This document shows positions 32,405 through 36,973 of a stretch of 36,973 nucleotides of DNA, piece by piece. Location of the stretch: contig NZ_AKJT01000029.1 in NCBI RefSeq assembly GCF_000282195.1, forward strand, positions 1-36,973, given 5' to 3'. A program made the position numbers and the translations under genes. The notes under the pieces are model-generated. The model saw nothing but the letters and a program-made list of their open reading frames with translations, made no database searches and was not told where the DNA came from. Position 1 is the stretch's first letter, and every line of letters starts with the position of its first letter. This DNA is from Pseudomonas sp. GM18 (lineage in GTDB: Bacteria > Pseudomonadota > Gammaproteobacteria > Pseudomonadales > Pseudomonadaceae).

Positions 32405-33297
32405 TTTGCAGGTCTGTCGCGCGGCAGCAGTTCATCGATCATCTGCAAACAATGACTCAACCCCGGCGACACATCGCCCACGCGCCGGCTGAGGATGATC
32501 GGCGAGGTCGCGTTGTCTTCCAGCACCGGGGTGAAGCCAATGTCGTCGCGGTGCAGCAACTGCACTGAGGCCGGTACCAGCGTCACCCCGATTCCCGCCC
32601 CCACCAGACCAATCGCCGTTTGCAGCTCGTTGGTCCATTGCGCCACCTTGATGTGCACGCCACTGGCTTCGAACAACGCGATCACGTGGTCGGCGTAACT
32701 CGGGCGCGGGTTGCCGGGGTAGAGCACAAAAGGTTCTTTCGCCAGCTCACGAAGGCTGATGGGCCTGGCGAGGAGCGGATGGCCGGCGGGCAGGGCGGCG
32801 ACCAGTCGATCTTCGGTGAGTACGGTCTGCAGGATGGCCGGGTCGTCGATGCGGATGCGCCCGAAGCCGACATCGATGCGCCCGGCCTTGAGCGCCTGCA
32901 CCTGTTGCAACGTGGTCATTTCCGAGAGCCCCAACTCCAGCGCCAGAGGCTCACCGCTGCGCAACCGGCGAATCAGTTCCGGCAGCACGCCATAGAGTGT
33001 CGAGGGCGCAAAGCCGATGCCCAGCCAGGTCTTTTCGCCCAGGCCGATCCGCCGCGTGTTGTCGCAGACCTTGCCCAATTGTTCGAGCAGGGCGGTGGAG
33101 TGTTCATGGAAAAACCGTCCGGCGTCGGTCAACTTCAACGGTCGGCCGCGCTCCAGCAGTAGAACCCCGAGTTCGTCTTCCAGCTGCTGGATCTGCCGGC
33201 TCAGCGGCGGTTGGGCGATGTGCAGCAGTTCGGCGGCGCGGGTGAAGTTGAGGGTTTGAGCCAACACCTGAAAATACCGCAGGTGACGCAGTTCCAT
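32401..33297 (-). CDS. catR: LysR-type regulator CatR of the catechol pathway
   Basis: A 298-aa LysR-family regulator. The N-terminal winged helix-turn-helix is MELRHLRYFQVLAQTLNFTRAAELLHIAQPPLSRQIQQLEDELGV, and the C-terminal LysR substrate domain includes GIGFAPSTLYGVLPELIRRLR and LVGAGIGVTLVPASVQ. CatR binds cis,cis-muconate and activates catBC (and catA). Its position, divergent from catB with a 129-base gap containing two palindromes, fits this role exactly. The gene overlaps the DUF1652 stop by four bases. Confidence 0.93.
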   Translation of the reverse strand: MELRHLRYFQVLAQTLNFTRAAELLHIAQPPLSRQIQQLEDELGVLLLERGRPLKLTDAGRFFHEHSTALLEQLGKVCDNTRRIGLGEKTWLGIGFAPSTLYGVLPELIRRLRSGEPLALELGLSEMTTLQQVQALKAGRIDVGFGRIRIDDPAILQTVLTEDRLVAALPAGHPLLARPISLRELAKEPFVLYPGNPRPSYADHVIALFEASGVHIKVAQWTNELQTAIGLVGAGIGVTLVPASVQLLHRDDIGFTPVLEDNATSPIILSRRVGDVSPGLSHCLQMIDELLPRDRPAN

Positions 33298-33323
33298 GGG
33301 GCCTCCGGATGCCGAACTGTTAA

Positions 33324-33362
33324 ATACCTTTAAGGTATCGAGTCAGACCAATTCTATATTGG
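33324..33362 (+). promoter_or_regulatory. CatR operator region upstream of catB
   Basis: A perfect 15-base palindrome ATACCTTTAAGGTAT (33324-33338) is followed 9 bases later by an imperfect palindrome CCAATTCTATATTGG (33348-33362). In known cat systems a high-affinity recognition site and a lower-affinity activation site of this kind lie between catR and catB. Assignment of the two to these roles is inference from spacing. Confidence 0.7.
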
Positions 33363-33426
33363 CTTCCCGAAAAAAGCCGTACCAGAATCGGTTCCAGAAC
33401 TTTAAGAACCTGACGGGTATCGCGAC

Positions 33427-34575
33427 ATGCTTGCAACAGCCATTGAATCGATCGAGACGATCATCGTCGATCTGCCGACCATTCGCCCGCACAAGCTGGC
33501 GATGCACACGATGCAGAACCAGACCCTGGTGATCATTCGGGTGCGCTGCGCCGATGGCATTGAGGGTATCGGTGAGTCGACCACCATTGGCGGCCTGGCC
33601 TACGGCAACGAAAGCCCGGACAGCATCAAGACCAACATCGACAAACACTTCGCGCCACTGCTGATCGGCCAGGACAGCGGCAATGTGAATGCCGCGATGT
33701 TGCGCCTGGAGCGCAGCATTCGTGGCAACACGTTCGCCAAATCGGGTATCGAAAGTGCCTTGCTCGACGCCCAGGGCAAGCGCCTTGTCCTGCCGGTCAG
33801 CGAACTGTTGGGCGGACGGGTTCGCGATGCGTTGCCGGTGGCCTGGACCCTGGCCAGCGGCGACACGGCCAAGGACATCGCTGAAGCGGAAAAGATGCTC
33901 GACCTGCGCCGCCACCGGATCTTCAAGCTGAAAATCGGCGCTGGCGAGGTTAATCGCGACCTGGCTCACGTTATTGCGATCAAAAAGGCCTTGGGCGATC
34001 GCGCCAGTGTGCGGGTCGATGTCAATCAGGCCTGGGACGAAGCAGTCGCTCTGCGGGCCTGCCGGATCCTCGGCACCAACGGCATCGACCTGATCGAACA
34101 ACCGATCTCGCGCAATAACCGCGCCGGCATGGTGCGCCTGAATGCCATGAGCCCGGCGCCGATCATGGCCGATGAATCCATCGAATGCGTGGAAGATGCC
34201 TTTAACCTGGCACGGGAAGGCGCCGCTTCAGTATTCGCTCTGAAAATCGCCAAGAACGGCGGCCCGCGCGCCGTGCTGCGAACCGCCGCGATTGCCGAGG
34301 CGGCCGGTATCGGCCTGTACGGTGGCACCATGCTCGAAGGCGGCATCGGCACGCTGGCCTCGGCCCATGCCTTTGTCACGCTGAACACTTTGAGCTGGGA
34401 TACCGAGCTGTTCGGCCCGTTGCTGCTGACCGAAGACATCCTCAGCGAGCCATTGGTCTACCGCGATTTCCAACTGCACGTCCCGTCAACACCGGGGCTG
34501 GGCCTGAGCCTGGACGAAGAGCGCCTGGCGTTTTTCCGCCGGGATAAGACATCCACTGCCGTTCATCAAGCCTGA
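33427..34575 (+). CDS. catB: Muconate cycloisomerase CatB
   Basis: A 382-aa enolase-superfamily enzyme that converts cis,cis-muconate to muconolactone. Active-site residues line up exactly with P. putida numbering: K167 and K169 (FKLKIG), D198 and N200 (VDVNQAW), E224 (LIEQPI), D249 (ADESIE) and K273 (LKIAKNGG). N-terminal capping domain is normal (SIETIIVDLPTIRPHKLAM). Start ATG 33427 has only a weak GGGT upstream. catC follows after 10 bases, so the pair is co-transcribed under CatR. Confidence 0.97.
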   Translation: MLATAIESIETIIVDLPTIRPHKLAMHTMQNQTLVIIRVRCADGIEGIGESTTIGGLAYGNESPDSIKTNIDKHFAPLLIGQDSGNVNAAMLRLERSIRGNTFAKSGIESALLDAQGKRLVLPVSELLGGRVRDALPVAWTLASGDTAKDIAEAEKMLDLRRHRIFKLKIGAGEVNRDLAHVIAIKKALGDRASVRVDVNQAWDEAVALRACRILGTNGIDLIEQPISRNNRAGMVRLNAMSPAPIMADESIECVEDAFNLAREGAASVFALKIAKNGGPRAVLRTAAIAEAAGIGLYGGTMLEGGIGTLASAHAFVTLNTLSWDTELFGPLLLTEDILSEPLVYRDFQLHVPSTPGLGLSLDEERLAFFRRDKTSTAVHQA

Positions 34576-34585
34576 GGAGGGCATC

Positions 34586-34876
34586 ATGCTGTTTCACGTA
34601 AAAATGACCGTGAATTTACCGGTCGACATGAACCCGGAGCGCGCTGCTCAGCTCAAGGCCGACGAGAAAGCCCTGGCCCAGCGCCTGCAAGAGCAAGGTA
34701 AATGGCGTCATCTGTGGCGCATCGCCGGGCTCTATGCCAATTACAGCGTGTTCGATGTCGACAGCGTTCAGGAACTGCACGACCTGCTGATGCAATTGCC
34801 GCTGTACCCGTACATGGCCATCGAGGTCAACGCGCTGTGCCGGCATCCTTCTTCCATTCGCGAGGATGACCGCTGA
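34586..34876 (+). CDS. catC: Muconolactone delta-isomerase CatC
   Basis: A 96-aa small cytoplasmic isomerase that turns muconolactone into 3-oxoadipate enol-lactone. The sequence is family-typical: MLFHVKMTVNLPVDMNPERAA, LQEQGKWRHLWRIAGLYANYSVFDVDSVQELHDLLMQLPLYPYM and ALCRHPSSIRE. Strong GAGGAGGG 5 bases before ATG 34586. Second gene of catBCA. Confidence 0.97.
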   Translation: MLFHVKMTVNLPVDMNPERAAQLKADEKALAQRLQEQGKWRHLWRIAGLYANYSVFDVDSVQELHDLLMQLPLYPYMAIEVNALCRHPSSIREDDR

Positions 34877-34927
34877 ACCCCGCCTGTTCAGTTCGCTACG
34901 CTAATAATTACAAGATGAGGATCCACC

Positions 34928-35857
34928 ATGAACGTCAAGATTTCCCACACCGCCAGTGTCCAGAAGTTTCTCGAAGAAGCCAGCGGCCTGCTCAACGAAG
35001 CCGGCGATCCGCGGGTCAAAGCGCTGGTTTACCGCATCCTGCGCGATTCGGTAAACATCATCGAAGACCTGGCCGTGACCCCGGAAGAATTCTGGAAAGC
35101 CGTCAATTACCTCAACGTGCTGGGCGCGCGGCAGGAGGCCGGTCTGTTGGTGGCCGGGCTTGGTCTTGAGCATTACCTCGACCTGTTGATGGACGCCGAA
35201 GACGAGCAGGCCGGCAAATCCGGCGGCACCCCGCGGACCATCGAAGGGCCGCTGTATGTGGCCGGCGCGCCGCTGTCGAACTTCGAGGCGCGGCTGGACG
35301 ATGGCGTCGATCCGGGTGTGGTTCTGTTCATGCAAGGCCAGGTGCGCAACACCGCCGGCGAACCGCTGGCCGGGGCGGTGGTGGATGTCTGGCACGCCAA
35401 TACCGGCGGCACCTATTCGTACTTCGACACCACTCAGTCCGAGTTCAACCTGCGTCGCCGGATCGTCACCGATGCCGAGGGCCGTTATCGCTTCCGTAGC
35501 ATCGTACCGTCGGGCTACGGTTGCCCGCCGGACGGTCCGACCCAGCAATTGCTCAATCAACTGGGCCGTCATGGCCAGCGGCCGGCGCACATTCACTTCT
35601 TCATTTCGGCGCCGGATCATCGTCACCTGACCACCCAGATCAACCTCGATGGCGATCAGTACCTGCATGACGATTTCGCCTACGCCACCCGTGACGAACT
35701 GATCGCCAAAATCACTTTCAGTGACGATCCGCAGCGTGCGGCGGCCCATGGTGTGAGCGGTCGTTTTGCCGAAATCGATTTCGATTTCACCCTGCAGTCG
35801 TCCGCCCAGCCCGAGGAGCAGCAACGCCACGAACGGGTCCGCGCACTCGAGGACTGA
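34928..35857 (+). CDS. catA: Catechol 1,2-dioxygenase CatA
   Basis: A 309-aa intradiol dioxygenase that opens catechol to cis,cis-muconate with non-haem Fe(III). Iron ligands are Y163 (GTYSYF), Y197 (VPSGYGCPPDGPTQ), H221 and H223 (RPAHIHFF), consistent with the family's Tyr164, Tyr200, His224 and His226. The N-terminal helical linker domain that forms the dimer is present (residues 1 to about 100). GAGGA 6 bases before ATG 34928. It is 51 bases after catC and is closed by a strong terminator. Confidence 0.97.
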   Translation: MNVKISHTASVQKFLEEASGLLNEAGDPRVKALVYRILRDSVNIIEDLAVTPEEFWKAVNYLNVLGARQEAGLLVAGLGLEHYLDLLMDAEDEQAGKSGGTPRTIEGPLYVAGAPLSNFEARLDDGVDPGVVLFMQGQVRNTAGEPLAGAVVDVWHANTGGTYSYFDTTQSEFNLRRRIVTDAEGRYRFRSIVPSGYGCPPDGPTQQLLNQLGRHGQRPAHIHFFISAPDHRHLTTQINLDGDQYLHDDFAYATRDELIAKITFSDDPQRAAAHGVSGRFAEIDFDFTLQSSAQPEEQQRHERVRALED

Positions 35858-35878
35858 TACCCTCGACCAGCCGAGCCG

Positions 35879-35918
35879 GGCCACGAGATAACCGACCGTT
35901 TATCTCGTGGCCTTCTGT
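35879..35918 (+). terminator. Terminator of the catBCA operon
   Basis: A 13-bp perfect stem GGCCACGAGATAA / TTATCTCGTGGCC (35879-35891, 35900-35912) with an 8-base loop, followed by TTCTGTGTTTC. It begins 21 bases past the catA stop. Confidence 0.85.
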
Positions 35919-35976
35919 GTTTCGGCCAGTTCCCTAGAATGGCGGCGCCACTGATAACAACAATGAGAGTGAACCG

Positions 35977-36936
35977 ATGATGCAAGCGCAATTGTTGAGT
36001 CATCGCAGCAGAGTCTTCGACCATGCCGACCCGTATGCGGTGTCCGGCTACGTCAATCAGCACGTTGGCAACCATTGCCTCCAGATGTCCAGGGCCGGCC
36101 GGCCGCTGGCGAGCCTCGATCATCGCAAGTTCGCCAGCCTCGACCTGTGCCGCATCAGTTATGGCGCCAGCGTGCGGGTTACCTCCGGCGCGCTGGACAG
36201 CATCTATCACTTGCAGGTGTTGCTGCGCGGCAACTGCCTGTGGCGTGGCCACGGTCAGGAACATTACTTCGCGCCCGGTGAGTTGCTGCTGATCAACCCG
36301 GACGATCCGGTGGATCTGACCTATTCCAGCGATTGCGAAAAATTCATCCTGAAAGTCCCCACCCGGCTGCTGGAGTCGGTGTGCGAGGAGCAGCGCTGGC
36401 GGTATCCGGGGCAGGGCGTGCGGTTTCTGGAGAACCGTTATCAGCTCAATCAACTGGAAGGCTTCGTCGGTCTGCTGGCGATGATTTGCCAGGAGGCGGA
36501 AGCCGCCGAGCCGATTCCCCGCGTGCAGGAGCACTATGCGCAAATCGTGGTCAGCAAGATGCTCGGCCTGATGAAGACCAACGTCATGCGCACCGATCCC
36601 GGTTCAGCCTCGGCCACGTTCGAGGCGCTGGTCGATTACATCGCCTGCAACCTCAAGCAAGACATCGACAGCGAAGAACTGGCGCGCCAGGCACGGATGA
36701 GCCTGCGTTCGCTGTATGGGCTGTTCGAACGCAATGCGGGGGACACGCCGAAAAACTACATCCGGCAGAAGAAGCTCGAACGCATTCACGCCAACCTGAG
36801 CGACCCGACCTGCAACGTGCGCAACGTCACGGAAGTGGCCATGGATTACGGCTTTCTGCACCTGGGCCGGTTCTCCGACAGCTACCGCAAACAGTTCGGC
36901 GAATTGCCTTCCGACACCCTCAAGCGCCGTCACTGA
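35977..36936 (+). CDS. benR: AraC/XylS-family regulator BenR
   Basis: A 319-aa regulator. An N-terminal sensory domain of the XylS/BenR type (FDHADPYAVSGYVNQHVGNHCL, YHLQVLLRGNCLWRGHGQEHYFAPGELLLINPDDPVDLTYSSDCEKF) precedes a C-terminal double helix-turn-helix (DSEELARQARMSLRSLYGLFERNAGDTPKNYIRQKKLERI, then VTEVAMDYGFLHLGRFSDSYRKQFGELPSDTLKRRH). BenR activates the benzoate dioxygenase operon, which would lie just outside the right edge. Start ATG 35977 or the adjacent ATG 35980; GAGTGA precedes. Its own transcription begins after the catA terminator. Confidence 0.92.
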   Translation: MMQAQLLSHRSRVFDHADPYAVSGYVNQHVGNHCLQMSRAGRPLASLDHRKFASLDLCRISYGASVRVTSGALDSIYHLQVLLRGNCLWRGHGQEHYFAPGELLLINPDDPVDLTYSSDCEKFILKVPTRLLESVCEEQRWRYPGQGVRFLENRYQLNQLEGFVGLLAMICQEAEAAEPIPRVQEHYAQIVVSKMLGLMKTNVMRTDPGSASATFEALVDYIACNLKQDIDSEELARQARMSLRSLYGLFERNAGDTPKNYIRQKKLERIHANLSDPTCNVRNVTEVAMDYGFLHLGRFSDSYRKQFGELPSDTLKRRH

Positions 36937-36948
36937 AACACAGACTGT

Positions 36949-36973
36949 GTAGCAGCTGCTACGGGAAACGATC
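36949..36973. repeat. Start of another GTAGCAGCTG-type palindromic repeat, cut by the window edge
   Basis: TGTGTAGCAGCTGCTACGGG contains the same 14-base head (TGTGTAGCAGCTG) as the element at 31901-32045 and immediately reads back as GTAGCAGCTGCTAC, a short palindrome of its own. The window ends 7 bases after this. It may be a collapsed copy. Confidence 0.5.

Noticed and set aside
1..36973. CRISPR array, tRNA, rRNA, insertion sequence or prophage
   Set aside because: No regularly spaced direct repeats, cloverleaf-like sequences, transposase or phage structural genes were seen on either strand.

Overview
The window reads as an ordinary stretch of chromosome from a Pseudomonas of the fluorescens group. 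The evidence is high G+C coding bias, genus-typical small families (DUF1652, DUF2789, DUF3087, DUF2784), an Mrp/Sha antiporter operon with fused A and B subunits, a catR-catBCA-benR catechol cluster, and the palindromic intergenic repeats common in this group (a GTAGGAGCTG...GCTGCGATC family and a ~110-bp GATCGTTCCCACGCTC family). I see no prophage, insertion sequence, CRISPR array, rRNA or tRNA.

Layout. 1-1069: end of a sugar (probably myo-inositol) ABC operon. 1396-3656: a two-cysteine DksA paralogue and an unusual chemoreceptor. 3782-5884: small conserved or unknown genes, including a translationally coupled pair. 6004-7020: orphan betaine-type binding protein. 7136-10294: TonB-dependent receptor with a DUF2946 gene, and a divergent DUF3995 membrane protein. 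10334-16409: six-gene Mrp cation/proton antiporter operon on the minus strand. 16652-18238: divergent EamA exporter and XRE-cupin regulator. 18521-19963: FAD/NAD(P)-binding protein. 20102-21475: ppnN nucleosidase. 21704-24357: DUF3087 protein, a membrane diguanylate cyclase and a DUF2784 protein. 24418-25293: DapA-family aldolase/lyase. 25419-25523: candidate 34-aa gene with its own sigma70-like promoter. 25673-26682: azlCD amino-acid exporter. 26744-26902: very acidic/basic 52-aa protein with a terminator. 26955-30789: sulfonate-type ABC transporter plus a second, divergent binding protein. 30977-31876: lipoprotein polysaccharide deacetylase. 32153-32404: DUF1652. 32401-36936: catR, catB, catC, catA and benR.

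How the genes work together. CatA, CatB and CatC convert catechol to 3-oxoadipate enol-lactone under control of the divergent LysR protein CatR. BenR at the right edge suggests that benzoate dioxygenase genes follow outside the window. The Mrp operon exports Na+/K+ in exchange for protons. The sulfonate ABC genes with two binding proteins look like a sulfur-scavenging unit. No large new multi-gene system is evident. The least explained items are the 34-aa gene at 25419-25523, the chemoreceptor with a C-terminal sensory domain, the coupled unknown pair at 5211-5884, and the receptor/DUF2946/DUF3995 group. All identifications come from reading the sequence, without database searches.
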